From RHKX01 sp041393495 (GTDB taxonomy: Bacteria > Actinomycetota > Thermoleophilia > Solirubrobacterales > 70-9), in NCBI GenBank assembly GCA_041393495.1, contig JAWKKA010000007.1, forward strand, positions 62,001 through 126,000: DNA of 64,000 nt. The letters run 5' to 3'. The position numbers were made by a program, and so were the translations under genes. Each line of letters opens with the position of its first letter. The first letter of the stretch is position 1. The notes under the pieces are model-generated. The model was not told the DNA's origin and ran no database searches. It saw only the letters and a program-made list of their open reading frames with translations. Positions 49,931-60,023 of the stretch are shown piece after piece.

Positions 49931-51306
49931 GCGGCACCCGTCAGAGCTGCGGCTGTCGCGAGTTCACCCGCGCCGAGCTCGCCCGCCGCTCGTTCGCGGA
50001 GGCGGGTCGCGGGTTGCCGGCGATCGAGCCGGGGATGCCGGCGCCGGCCGGGACCGGCCTGACGCGGCGCTCGTTGCTGGTCCGTGGCGGCGCGCTCGCG
50101 CTGAGCGTCTACGGAGCGAGCCTGCTGCGGCCGCAGGCGTTCGTCGAGGGCATCGCCAAGGCGGCCGGCTCGCAGGGCAAGGTGCTCGTCTCGGTCTTCC
50201 TCGAGGGCGGGATCGACGGCCTCTCCGTCCTCGCACCGGTCGATGACGACGCCTACCGGCGGCTCCGCCCGCAACTCCGGATCGCGCCCGGAGCGGGGCC
50301 GGCGTGGACCGAGGACCCGCGACTGCAGTGGCATCCGGCGGCGGCGCCGCTGCACCAGCTCCACGGCGAGGGCAAGGTCACGGTCTTCCCCGGGATCGGC
50401 TACGCGAAGGCCGACCAGTCCCACTTCACCTCGCGTCACTACTGGGAGGTCGGCGAGCTCAGCACCCGGACCAACACTGGCTGGCTCGGCCGTCTGCTCG
50501 ACGCGGTCGGCGACGCCGAGAACCCGCTCCAGGGCATCTCGCTCGACGGCTCGCTGTCGCCGAGCCTCGCGACCGCCCGGGTGCCGGTCGCGGCGACCTG
50601 GGGCGCCAGCTACGACCTCTGGGCGCCCGGTGTGTGGGGCGAGGTCGAGGAGCTGATGTTCGCGAGCTTCGCGCGGCTGGGCTCGGCTGCGGAGCGATCG
50701 CGGGACCGCCAGGTCAGCGGCGCCGGTCGCGTCGTCCGCCAGGCCGGCACGCTGCGCAACCAGCTGAAGGGATTCTCCGACGACGGGATCACCTCGCCGG
50801 TCGCCTACCCCGATGACGAGCACTTCTCGCAGAGCCTGGCCGGGCTCGCGGCGATGCTCGCCGCCGGGTTGCCGATCACGGTCGCCTCGGTCGACGCCCC
50901 AGGCAGCTACGACACCCACGACGAGCAGGCCGCGACCCTGGCCACCGATCTCGGCCGGACCTGCCAGAGCCTGCTCGCCTTCCAGCGCGATCTCGAGGCT
51001 CGCGGCCTCGACGGCCGCGTCGTGACCCTGCTCTGGTCGGAGTTCGGCCGCCGGCCGGAGGAGAACGGCTCCGCCGGCACCGACCATGGCGCCGGCGGCA
51101 CCGCGTTTCTGATCGGGACGCCGGCGAAGGGGAAGATGGTCGGGGAGTGGCCGGGGCTGGCCTCGTTCGACGAGGACGACAACCTCCGCTCGACCGCCGA
51201 CTTCCGGGCCGTCTACTGCGCGCTGCTCGAGCAGTGGTTCGGCGTCGACGCGGCGGCGGTGATCCCCGGCGCCTCCGGCTTCGCGCGACCGGCGCTGATC
51301 GGATGA
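49927..51306 (+). CDS. DUF1501 (Tat-exported sulfatase-fold) protein
   Basis: 459 aa from the ATG at 49927. A Tat signal TRRSLLVRGGALALSVYG near 40-57 follows an N-terminal extension. The DUF1501 domain, a sulfatase/alkaline-phosphatase-like fold, has VSVFLEGGIDGLSVLAPVDD near 86-105, SHFTSRHYWEVGE near 160, DTHDEQAATL near 322 and WSEFGRRPEENGSAGTDHGAGG near 360-381. Its DUF1800 partner is upstream; the pair is widespread in bacteria with unknown substrate. The next gene, a cupredoxin, overlaps by 4 bases. Confidence 0.9.
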   Translation: MSGTRQSCGCREFTRAELARRSFAEAGRGLPAIEPGMPAPAGTGLTRRSLLVRGGALALSVYGASLLRPQAFVEGIAKAAGSQGKVLVSVFLEGGIDGLSVLAPVDDDAYRRLRPQLRIAPGAGPAWTEDPRLQWHPAAAPLHQLHGEGKVTVFPGIGYAKADQSHFTSRHYWEVGELSTRTNTGWLGRLLDAVGDAENPLQGISLDGSLSPSLATARVPVAATWGASYDLWAPGVWGEVEELMFASFARLGSAAERSRDRQVSGAGRVVRQAGTLRNQLKGFSDDGITSPVAYPDDEHFSQSLAGLAAMLAAGLPITVASVDAPGSYDTHDEQAATLATDLGRTCQSLLAFQRDLEARGLDGRVVTLLWSEFGRRPEENGSAGTDHGAGGTAFLIGTPAKGKMVGEWPGLASFDEDDNLRSTADFRAVYCALLEQWFGVDAAAVIPGASGFARPALIG

Positions 51307-51719
51307 GCCGGTCGCTCGCCCTCGTCGGCTGCTGCCCGCTCGCCCTCGTCGGCTGCTGCCTCGTCGCGCTCGCGGCGCCGGTCGCCGCGGAGGCCGCTCC
51401 GGTCGCCGATCCGCCCTCGCGGCTGCTCGTCACCGCCCGCGAGTACAGCCTCACCCTGTCGCGCCCGAAGCTGCCCGGTGGCACCGCGATCGTCCAGCTC
51501 TACAACTACGGCGAAGACCCCCACGACCTGAACCTCCAGCGACAGGGCTCCGATCGGGTCTTCGAGGTCGGCGACGTCGAGCCGGGCGCGACCGGCTCGA
51601 TCGAGCTGCGGCTGCGCCGCGGCTCGCGCTACCGCCTCTGGTGCGCGATCGACCCGCACGCCGCGCTCGGCATGGACACGAAGCTGCGGACGAAGCCGAA
51701 GCGCCGGCGCCGGCGCTGA
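51303..51719 (+). CDS. Cupredoxin-like secreted protein
   Basis: 138 aa. The signal region contains an internal duplication (LALVGCC twice) and may be processed as a lipoprotein. The mature part is a cupredoxin beta-sandwich with type-1 copper ligands: His in EDPHDLNLQ near 75, then Cys, His and Met in WCAIDPHAALGM near 114-125 (C-x4-H-x4-M). It probably carries electrons outside the membrane, or binds copper. It is the third gene of the DUF1800-DUF1501 operon (ATGA overlap), which hints at a redox role for that pair. The tail is Lys/Arg-rich. Confidence 0.85.
   Translation: MSRSLALVGCCPLALVGCCLVALAAPVAAEAAPVADPPSRLLVTAREYSLTLSRPKLPGGTAIVQLYNYGEDPHDLNLQRQGSDRVFEVGDVEPGATGSIELRLRRGSRYRLWCAIDPHAALGMDTKLRTKPKRRRRR
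51314..51360. repeat. 24-bp in-frame duplication in the cupredoxin signal peptide
   Basis: GCTCGCCCTCGTCGGCTGCT with GCC repeats at 51314 and 51338, encoding LALVGCC twice within the hydrophobic core. Confidence 0.85.
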
Positions 51720-51745
51720 GCCTCGGGGCCTGCCGCGGAGCCCCG

Positions 51746-53743
<1,998 letters not shown>

Positions 53744-53753
53744 CGCCGAATGG

Positions 53754-54260
53754 TTAGCAGCCCTGCTCCGCCGGCCCGAGGCCGGGATCCTCGAGCTTCT
53801 CCCACGCCCGGGCGAGGCGCTCGAGGTCGTCGTCGTCGAGCCTGCTCACGAAATGCTCGCGGATCGCGGCCAGATGGGTCGGCCGCGCCTGCCGGAACCT
53901 CTCGGCTCCGGCCTCCGTCAATCGCGCCCAGGTGCCGCGACGGTCCTCGGAGCACGTGTGGCGCTCGACCAGTCCGCGGGCGACCATCCGGTCGACGAGC
54001 CGGGTCAGCCCGCTGTGGCTGATCAGGATCCCGTTCGCGAGCTGGCCCATCCGCATCGACCGTTCGGGCGCCTCCGCGAGCAGCAGCAGGACCGCGTAGA
54101 AGCCGAGCGAGATGTCGTGCTCGCGCTTGAGCTGATCGTCGATCGCCGCCGTGATGTCGCGATGGGCGGCCAGCATCCCCTTCCAGGCGGCGAGCTCGCG
54201 GCGGTTGAGCTGGCGTGAGTCGGGGCGGCTCGGAGCGGGGGTTTCGGTCGTCGGGGCCAC
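53754..54260 (-). CDS. MarR-family regulator (MhqR-like)
   Basis: 168 aa. Winged helix near 60-125: MRMGQLANGILISHSGLTRLVDRMVARGLVERHTC (positions 69-103) and EDRRGTWARLTEAG near 105-118. It is divergent from a MhqO-like dioxygenase gene, matching the MhqR/MhqO logic in which MarR proteins sense quinones or electrophiles. Promoter: TTGCAC, 16 bp, TAGAAT with the -10 only 6 nt before the ATG, so the mRNA is probably leaderless. A Cys at 103 and one at the extreme C-terminus could be redox sensors. Confidence 0.88.
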   Translation of the reverse strand: MAPTTETPAPSRPDSRQLNRRELAAWKGMLAAHRDITAAIDDQLKREHDISLGFYAVLLLLAEAPERSMRMGQLANGILISHSGLTRLVDRMVARGLVERHTCSEDRRGTWARLTEAGAERFRQARPTHLAAIREHFVSRLDDDDLERLARAWEKLEDPGLGPAEQGC

Positions 54261-54266
54261 ACGCCG

Positions 54267-54305
54267 ATTCTACCTTGGATCGTTGACAGTGCAACCATAA
54301 TTGGT
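54267..54305. promoter_or_regulatory. MarR/MhqO divergent promoter and operator
   Basis: Minus strand: TTGCAC (54289-54294), 16-bp spacer, TAGAAT (54267-54272), ending 6 nt before the MarR ATG. Plus strand: TTGACA (54283-54288) is a good -35 for the dioxygenase gene, though its -10 is unclear. The palindrome ACCATAATTGGT (54294-54305) overlaps both and is the likely MarR site. Confidence 0.6.
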
Positions 54306-54350
54306 GGAACGAGCTGTACGGTTGGACGAGAGCGAGAGGGAGGAAGGGCC

Positions 54351-55268
54351 ATGAAGCTCGAGGGAATCCACCACATCACGGCGATCACCGCCGACGCCCA
54401 GGACAACATCGATTTCTACGCGGGCGTCCTCGGCCTGCGGCTGGTCAAGAAGACGGTCAACCAGGACGACCCGAGCGTCTATCACCTGTTCTTCGCCGAC
54501 GAGCAGGGTCGACCCGGCTCCGACCTGACCTTCTTCGAGTTCCCCGGCGCCCCCCGCGGCCGGGCCGGTATCGGGATGGTCCACACGATCGTCTGGCGGG
54601 TCGGATCGGCGGCGGCGCTCGACTTCTGGGCCGATCGCCTCGGCGCCGAGGGGATCGCGGTCGAGCGCGACGGCGACGTGCTCCGCTTCGCCGACCCCGA
54701 GGGACTCGGCCATGAGCTCGGGATCGACAGCGGCGACGACGGGCCGCTCGTCGCCGAGCATCCCGAGATCCCGGCCGAGCTGGCGCTGCGGGGGTTCGAG
54801 GCAGTCCGCGCCTACGCGGCGGCGCCGGAGGCGAGCGAGGACCTGCTGCGCGCGCTCGGCTTCGCGGGCGGCGACGGCAGCTGGGAGGCGCGCGGCAGCG
54901 AGCGCGGTGGCTGGATCCATTACGACCTGCCGCCCGAGCAGCGCGGCCTGCAGGGCGCCGGGACCGTCCACCACGTCGCCTGGGCATCGACGCCGGCCGA
55001 GCACGAGAGCTGGCGCGAGGCCGTGATCGGGGGCGGCGGCCGGCCGACCCCGGTGATCGACCGCTTCTACTTCAAGTCGATCTACTTCCGCGAGCCGAGC
55101 GGCGTCCTGTTCGAGATCGCGACGCTTGGCCCCGGCTTCGCCGTCGACGAGCCGCCCGAGCACCTCGGCGAGAGGCTCTCGCTGCCGCCCGCGTTCGAGC
55201 ACCTCCGCGATCGGGTGGAGGCGAGCCTGAAGCCGGTCGCGAGCCCGCGCCAGCGGGCTGCTAGGTGA
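54351..55268 (+). CDS. Ring-cleaving dioxygenase (MhqO-like, glyoxalase fold)
   Basis: 305 aa; GGAGGAAGGG lies 5-14 nt before the ATG. Two vicinal-oxygen-chelate modules: HHITAITADAQDNIDFY at 7-23, HTIVWRV near 82, then HHVAWASTPAEHESW near 206-220 and LFEIATLGPGF near 253, giving a His/His/Glu iron site. MhqO-type enzymes open hydroquinone rings and detoxify quinones. Regulation by the divergent MarR gene is likely. It overlaps the convergent GST-like gene by 8 bases. Confidence 0.9.
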   Translation: MKLEGIHHITAITADAQDNIDFYAGVLGLRLVKKTVNQDDPSVYHLFFADEQGRPGSDLTFFEFPGAPRGRAGIGMVHTIVWRVGSAAALDFWADRLGAEGIAVERDGDVLRFADPEGLGHELGIDSGDDGPLVAEHPEIPAELALRGFEAVRAYAAAPEASEDLLRALGFAGGDGSWEARGSERGGWIHYDLPPEQRGLQGAGTVHHVAWASTPAEHESWREAVIGGGGRPTPVIDRFYFKSIYFREPSGVLFEIATLGPGFAVDEPPEHLGERLSLPPAFEHLRDRVEASLKPVASPRQRAAR

Positions 55269-56004
55269 CCGCCTGAGGCACCCAGCCGGCCGGCAACGCG
55301 CCGGCCGGGACGTGCCCCGGGTAGTCACCGAACCAGCGCATCGCGATCCGCTCGCCGGCCCGGCCGGCGAGCAGCGGCGTGAGGTCGCCGAGCGTCAGCA
55401 GGACGCGGATCGTCGATCCGATCTGCAGGTCGGCGGCGTTCGCCGGATCGCCGCCGATGACGCCGTCGGCGGCGAGCTCGTCGATCGTGTCGAGCTTGGC
55501 GGGCAGGCCGGCGAGGTCGACGGCGAGCCGTTCGGCGCTGATCCCGTGGTACTTCCACATCCCCCGGGTGAGCCGGATTGCGAAATCGGTGCCGGCGGGG
55601 TCGAGCGGCTCGCCGCCGCCGAACGTGCCGATCGCCTCGGGCCGGAAGTGCAGCGCCCCCCAGGGCAGCCGGCGGCCGAGGTCCTGCAGCTCCTCGTCGC
55701 CCCAGCGATCGGCCGCGCGAACCGCCGCGGCGATCGGCTCCGGATAGAGCGGCGGGTCGGCCACGATCTCGTCGAGCCGCGCGAAGATCGCCCGCGAGCC
55801 GTGGACCGGCTCGCCGTCGACGAGCATGCCGGGAACGGTCCGGTGGCCGGCGCCGTAGATCGCCTCCATCTGCTCGTTGTGGCGACCGGCCTCCACCTCC
55901 GCGCGCTCGAACTCGAGCCCCTTGAGGCGGATCGCGGCCTCGGCCGCGCGCGACGGGTGCGAGGGCGGCAGCCCGTGCAGGACGATCGCGGGCGCGGGGC
56001 TCAT
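55261..56004 (-). CDS. Glutathione-S-transferase-like protein
   Basis: 247 aa from the ATG at 56004. N-terminal thioredoxin-like half (IVLHGLPPSHPSRAAEAAIRLKGLEFERAEVEAGRHNEQ, positions 7-45; VPGMLVDGEPVHGSRAIFARLDE near 57-79) and an all-helical C-terminal half with DELAADGVIGGDPANAADLQIGSTI near 183-207. Ser17 sits where GSTs have the thiol-activating residue. Actinobacteria rarely make glutathione, so mycothiol or another thiol may be used. Next to a MhqO-like gene, it fits quinone/electrophile detoxification. Confidence 0.8.
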   Translation of the reverse strand: MSPAPAIVLHGLPPSHPSRAAEAAIRLKGLEFERAEVEAGRHNEQMEAIYGAGHRTVPGMLVDGEPVHGSRAIFARLDEIVADPPLYPEPIAAAVRAADRWGDEELQDLGRRLPWGALHFRPEAIGTFGGGEPLDPAGTDFAIRLTRGMWKYHGISAERLAVDLAGLPAKLDTIDELAADGVIGGDPANAADLQIGSTIRVLLTLGDLTPLLAGRAGERIAMRWFGDYPGHVPAGALPAGWVPQAVT

Positions 56005-56011
56005 CGCCGGA

Positions 56012-56017
56012 ACCCTA
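56012..56017 (-). promoter_or_regulatory. Candidate -10 box (TAGGGT) for the GST-like gene
   Basis: Ends 7 nt before the ATG at 56004 on the minus strand, and overlaps the last codon region of the upstream GH-A-like gene (stop at 56015). Confidence 0.38.
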
Positions 56018-57277
56018 CGGGGCGGACCCCTGCGGGGCCGACCCCGTGGCGGCGGATCCGGCCCCGTAGCGGCGGATCGCCCGCCGGTAGGTCGAGAACG
56101 CCGGCTTCGGCGAGTAGTCGTCGCGGAGCAGGCCGATCGCGTCGAACAGCCCGGGTCCGCCGGTGCGGTTGTCGCGGAGGTTGAAGTAGCGGTAGTCGCT
56201 GACGCCGAGGGTCCCCGACCAGCGATGGACGGCCCGCACGGTCGCGGCGAGGTCGGCACGCTGTCCGGCCTCGGTGCGACCGCGGTTGGTGACGTAGCCG
56301 TTCTCGGTCACCCACATCTCCGTGCGCCGGCCGATCCCCGCCTTCGGCATGTAGCAGCGCCGCAGCAGCCGCAGCGCCTTGACCGTTTCGAGGCCGGCGC
56401 TGGAGCCGGACGGGATCGCCGGCGGCACGATCAGCCCCGGGTAGATCTGCAGCCCGACGTAGTCGAGGGCGCGGCGGAAGTGCGGCGTCCCGCGCCGGCC
56501 GAGGAACTCCCAGAACTCGCGGTCGGAGCTCGGCAGCCAGCGCCACGCGAACGAGAAGCCGAGCGCGATGTCGCGACGATCGATCGCCCGCAGCTCGTTG
56601 TCGGCGGCGAGGATGCCGCGGACGACCGCCCGGCGAACCCCGGGGTAGCTGCCGTCGGAGGTGTTCGGGGAGACGTCGAAGTTGGCCTCGTTGGTGATCG
56701 TCAGCGCGACGACGCTCGGTCGGCGGCCGAGGATCCGCACGGCGGCGCGGACCCAGCGCGTCCAGGCGTGCATGTCGCCGGCCTCGCCGGCGGGCGGGTG
56801 GTAGCGGACCTGCAGCTCGGAGTCGAAGCCGGCGGCCGCGAAGCGGTCGACGATCCGGGCGTAGCGGCGGACGCCGCGGACGCCGGCGGACCAGAACATC
56901 CGGTTGAGGCGGAGCACGAGCGTCCGGCGCGCCGGCTCGAGCGAGCGCAGGCGCCGGATGGCGAGCGCCCGGTCCGCGGGGACCGGCGGCGTCTGGACGG
57001 CGCCGGCGCTGCCCGCCGCGAGCGGAGCGACCCCGAAGCGAAGCGGCTCGGCCGGACGGGTGATCGGCGGCAGCCTCGGCTTCAGGCAGTCGGGGTCGGC
57101 GGCCCGGCCCGCGGCCGGCGCCGGCGTCGCCATGGCGACGAGCAGCACGCTGGTGGCCGTAGTCGCCGGCCCGGCACGTCGCAACGCTGCGCGCAGCCCG
57201 CCGTAGAGCGATCGCGTCGGCGCCGCGGCCGGCTCCCCGCGACGCGACACCCGCGGTCGGTCGGGCCGGGTGCTCAC
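56015..57277 (-). CDS. Secreted GH-A-like protein
   Basis: 420 aa, GTG start overlapping the acyl-CoA synthetase stop (GTGA). A long N-terminus with a hydrophobic segment (about 36-56, ATSVLLVAMATPAPAAG) serves as signal. Barrel motifs: LVLRLNRMFW near 119, ITNEANFDVSPNTSDGSYP near 194-212 (candidate acid/base Glu), YPGLIVPPAIPSG near 280 and MWVTENGYVTNRGRTEAG near 320-337 (candidate nucleophile Glu). Two Cys (near 64 and 309) could pair. It resembles the GH at 5225-6325 in layout. Coupling to an acyl-CoA synthetase gene is odd and probably only transcriptional. Confidence 0.75.
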   Translation of the reverse strand: MSTRPDRPRVSRRGEPAAAPTRSLYGGLRAALRRAGPATTATSVLLVAMATPAPAAGRAADPDCLKPRLPPITRPAEPLRFGVAPLAAGSAGAVQTPPVPADRALAIRRLRSLEPARRTLVLRLNRMFWSAGVRGVRRYARIVDRFAAAGFDSELQVRYHPPAGEAGDMHAWTRWVRAAVRILGRRPSVVALTITNEANFDVSPNTSDGSYPGVRRAVVRGILAADNELRAIDRRDIALGFSFAWRWLPSSDREFWEFLGRRGTPHFRRALDYVGLQIYPGLIVPPAIPSGSSAGLETVKALRLLRRCYMPKAGIGRRTEMWVTENGYVTNRGRTEAGQRADLAATVRAVHRWSGTLGVSDYRYFNLRDNRTGGPGLFDAIGLLRDDYSPKPAFSTYRRAIRRYGAGSAATGSAPQGSAP

Positions 57278-58731
57278 GCGCCGCTTCCGGTCCCGCCGTC
57301 GCGCAGCTCGGCCCGTTTGATCTTGCCGCTCGCCGTCTTCGGCAGCGAGTCGGCGAACTCGACGATCCGCGGGTACTTGTAGGGGGCGGTCTGGCGCTTG
57401 ACGTGCTCCTGCAGCTCGGCGGCGAGCTCGGGGCCGGGCTCGCCGTCACGGAGCACGACGATCGCGCGGACGACCGAGCCGCGCTCGGGGTCGGGAGCGG
57501 CGACCGCCGCCGCCTCGGCGACCGTCGGATGGGAGACGAGCGCCGACTCGACCTCGAACGGGCCGATCCGGTAGCCGGACGAGAGGATCACGTCGTCGCT
57601 GCGGCCCTCGAACCAGAGGTAGCCGTCGTCGTCGGCGCGGACGAGGTCGCCGGTGTGCCACCACTCGCCCGCGAACGGCTCCGAGCCGATGTAGCCGCTG
57701 AAGAAGGTCGGACAGCTCGCGGTCTCGAGCAGGAGCTCGCCGTCGGCGACCCGCAGCCCGATGCCGGGCAGCGGCAGCCCCATCGACCCGTCGCGGACCG
57801 CGCCGCCGGCGAGCGCGCCGGTCAGCGCCCCGGTCTCGGTCTGGCCGTAGCCGTCGTGGATGTCGAGGCCCATCCCGTCGCGGAACGCCGCGATCACCTC
57901 GGCGTTGAGCGGCTCGCCGGCGCTGACGAGCCGGCGCAGGCCGGGGACGGGGCGCAGCTCGGTCCGCTTGGCGAGCATCCGGTACTCGGTCGGCGCTTGG
58001 CAGAGGACGTTGATCCGCTCGCGCTCGCAGATCGCGAGCCGCTCGCCGGGCTCGAAGCGCCCCTCGTGCAGGTAGGCGGCGGCGCCGGCGAGCCACGGCG
58101 CGATGAACGCGTTACGGGCCGACTTCGACCAGCCGCTCGCCGCCGTGCACCAGGCGAGCTCGCCGGGCCGGGCGCCGAACCAGTGCTCGGCCTGAAGGCG
58201 CTGGCCGAGCAGGTAGCGTTGCGGGTGGACGGCGGCGCGGGCCGGCCCCGTCGTCCCCGAGGTGAAGACGATCAGGGCCGGGTCGTCGGGGTCGAGGTCG
58301 GCGGCGACGGCGGGCGGCTCCTGGGGCCGCTCCTCGTCGAGGATCGCGTGGATCTCGGCGAGGTCGAGATAGTCGACGCCGTCGGGGAGCTGGGCGAGCC
58401 AGCGCTCCTCGCCGAGCGCGAGCACGGGGCCGGCGACTGAGATCCGGTGGGCGAGATCGGCTCGGCGGAGCTGGGTGTTGCAGGGCAGGGCGACGGCGCC
58501 GATCCGGAAGCACGCGAGCATCGCCAGCACCCACTCGGCGCGGTTGCCGATCAGCGTCATCACGACGTCGCCGCGGCCGACGCCGCGCGCCTCGAGCGCT
58601 CCCGCCAGCCCGGCCGAGCGCGCGTTCAGCTCGCCGAAGCCCCACTCGCGGCGCCGACCCGACTCCTCGACGCTGACCATCGCGATCCGCGCCGCCGGGA
58701 AGCGCTCGAGTACGTCCGCGCTGAAGTTCAT
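57274..58731 (-). CDS. AMP-forming acyl-CoA synthetase
   Basis: 485 aa from the ATG at 58731. ANL-superfamily motifs: FTSGTTGPARAAVHP near 167-181 (P-loop), GYGQTETG near 290-297, WWHTGDLVRADDDGY near 362-376, GYRIGPFEVE near 398-407 and the catalytic Lys in LPKTASGKIKRAEL near 467-480. The arrangement matches medium-chain (ACSM-like) acyl-CoA synthetases. It activates a carboxylic acid to its CoA ester. A TACCGT box lies 9 nt before the start. The ferredoxin-sucD-sucC genes lie directly upstream on the same strand. Confidence 0.92.
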   Translation of the reverse strand: MNFSADVLERFPAARIAMVSVEESGRRREWGFGELNARSAGLAGALEARGVGRGDVVMTLIGNRAEWVLAMLACFRIGAVALPCNTQLRRADLAHRISVAGPVLALGEERWLAQLPDGVDYLDLAEIHAILDEERPQEPPAVAADLDPDDPALIVFTSGTTGPARAAVHPQRYLLGQRLQAEHWFGARPGELAWCTAASGWSKSARNAFIAPWLAGAAAYLHEGRFEPGERLAICERERINVLCQAPTEYRMLAKRTELRPVPGLRRLVSAGEPLNAEVIAAFRDGMGLDIHDGYGQTETGALTGALAGGAVRDGSMGLPLPGIGLRVADGELLLETASCPTFFSGYIGSEPFAGEWWHTGDLVRADDDGYLWFEGRSDDVILSSGYRIGPFEVESALVSHPTVAEAAAVAAPDPERGSVVRAIVVLRDGEPGPELAAELQEHVKRQTAPYKYPRIVEFADSLPKTASGKIKRAELRDGGTGSGA

Positions 58732-58740
58732 CGGCCGCGC

Positions 58741-58746
58741 ACGGTA
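58741..58746 (-). promoter_or_regulatory. Candidate -10 box (TACCGT) for the acyl-CoA synthetase gene
   Basis: Ends 9 nt before the ATG at 58731 on the minus strand, between the ferredoxin-like and synthetase genes. Confidence 0.38.
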
Positions 58747-58768
58747 GCGGGCCTCCAACCGCCCCCGG

Positions 58769-59002
58769 TCAGGCCTCGTAGAGCTTGACGATCCGGATCG
58801 TGTCGGCCGGCGCGGCGTCGACGCAGAGGTAGCAGAGCACGCACTCGTCGAGGTTCTCGGACACCAGCGCCACCCTGCCGTCCGCGACCGCGAAGATGTC
58901 GACCGGGCAGACCTCGGCGAGCTTCGCGGCGAGCTCGGCATCGCCGGCGATCGAGTCGTCGACCTCGACGTCGATGAAGATCCCGTGCAGCTCGCGTCTC
59001 AT
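58769..59002 (-). CDS. Ferredoxin-like protein, one 4Fe-4S cluster
   Basis: 77 aa from the ATG at 59002, which overlaps the sucD stop (ATGA). Four Cys in a reversed-looking order: EVCPVDIFAV near 31-40 supplies one, and ECVLCYLCVD near 53-62 the other three (CxxCxxC), as in FixX-like ferredoxins. MRRELHGIFIDVEVDDS forms the first strand. It could donate or accept electrons for a 2-oxoacid or acyl-CoA enzyme. The tight coupling to sucD is unusual. Confidence 0.82.
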   Translation of the reverse strand: MRRELHGIFIDVEVDDSIAGDAELAAKLAEVCPVDIFAVADGRVALVSENLDECVLCYLCVDAAPADTIRIVKLYEA

Positions 59003-59910
59003 CGTCCGAGCGCCTCCCTGACGCGATCGGGGATCTCGTCGATCCGCTCGACGACCGGGATCCCGGCCGCCTCGAGGCGGGCGATCTTCTCGCTCGCCGA
59101 GTCCTCCTTGCCCTCGACGATCGTGCCCGCGTGGCCGAAGCTCATCCCCTGCATCTCCGCGTCGTCCATGAACCGCCCCGCCATGAAGGCGACGATCGGC
59201 ATCGTCGAGCCGGCGGCCTCGCGCCACTCGACGAGCTCGGCCTCCATCCGCCCGCCGGGCTCGGTGTAGATCACGATCGCCTCGGTCTGCGGGTCCTCCT
59301 CGAAGAGCGGCATCAGCTCCGCGTAGGTCGAGCCGATGATCGCGTCGCCGCCGATCGAGATCGCGGTCGAGACGCCGAGGCCGGCTGCGGTCAAGGTCGA
59401 GGAGATCTCGGTCGTCATCCCCCCGGAGCGGCTCATGACGCCGACCGGGCCGGGGACGTAGGCCTTCGCGGCGTCCTTGGCGGGCCCGCCGATGCCGCCC
59501 ATCTTCGCGACGCCGGGGGCGATCAGCCCGAGGCAGTTGGGGCCGATGATCCGGGCGCCGCGATCGCCGGCGAACTCGACCATCTCGGCGACGTCGCGGC
59601 GCGGGATCCGCTCGGTGACGACCACGATCAGCCCGATGCCGTTCTCGATCGCCTCCATCACAGCGTCCCTGGTGAAGGCGGGGGGGACCGTCGCCACCGC
59701 GCCGTCGATCGGCGCCCCGTGATGGGCGACGGCCTGCTCGACGGTGTCGAAGACGGGGACGCCGTGGACCTCGCGGCCCTTGCGGCCCGGGGTGACCCCG
59801 GCGACGATCCTCGCGCCGTAGTCGAGGCACTCGCGGGTCAGGTTGACCGCTTCGCGCCCGGTGATGCCCTGGACGATGAAGGTGAAGTCCTTGTCGAGGA
59901 GGACGGTCAT
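58999..59910 (-). CDS. sucD: Succinate-CoA ligase alpha subunit
   Basis: 303 aa from the ATG at 59910. CoA/NAD-fold QGITGREAVNLTRECLDYG near 15-33, GVTPGRKG near 40, PPAFTRDAVMEAIENGIGLIVVVTERIP near 80-107, IIGPNCLGLIAPG near 126-138, SRSGGMTTEI near 157 and the phosphohistidine in SFGHAGTIVEG near 254-264. Together with sucC it interconverts succinyl-CoA and succinate with NTP formation. Between it and sucC lie two heptamer repeats. Its stop overlaps the ferredoxin-like start. Confidence 0.94.
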   Translation of the reverse strand: MTVLLDKDFTFIVQGITGREAVNLTRECLDYGARIVAGVTPGRKGREVHGVPVFDTVEQAVAHHGAPIDGAVATVPPAFTRDAVMEAIENGIGLIVVVTERIPRRDVAEMVEFAGDRGARIIGPNCLGLIAPGVAKMGGIGGPAKDAAKAYVPGPVGVMSRSGGMTTEISSTLTAAGLGVSTAISIGGDAIIGSTYAELMPLFEEDPQTEAIVIYTEPGGRMEAELVEWREAAGSTMPIVAFMAGRFMDDAEMQGMSFGHAGTIVEGKEDSASEKIARLEAAGIPVVERIDEIPDRVREALGR

Positions 59911-59937
59911 CGCCAACTCTCTCGCGCTTCGGAGCAA

Positions 59938-60023
59938 GCAGCTTGCAGCTTGCAGCTTGCAGTGGCCGGTGATCGGGGAGGATCGGCGAGGCGCTGCCCG
60001 CTGCCCGCTGCCCGCTGCCCGCT
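59938..60023. repeat. Two 7-bp tandem repeats in the sucC-sucD gap
   Basis: AGCTTGC repeated about three times (59938-59962) and GCTGCCC four times plus a partial unit (59993-60023, reaching the sucC stop). Both have a 7-bp period. Confidence 0.9.
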
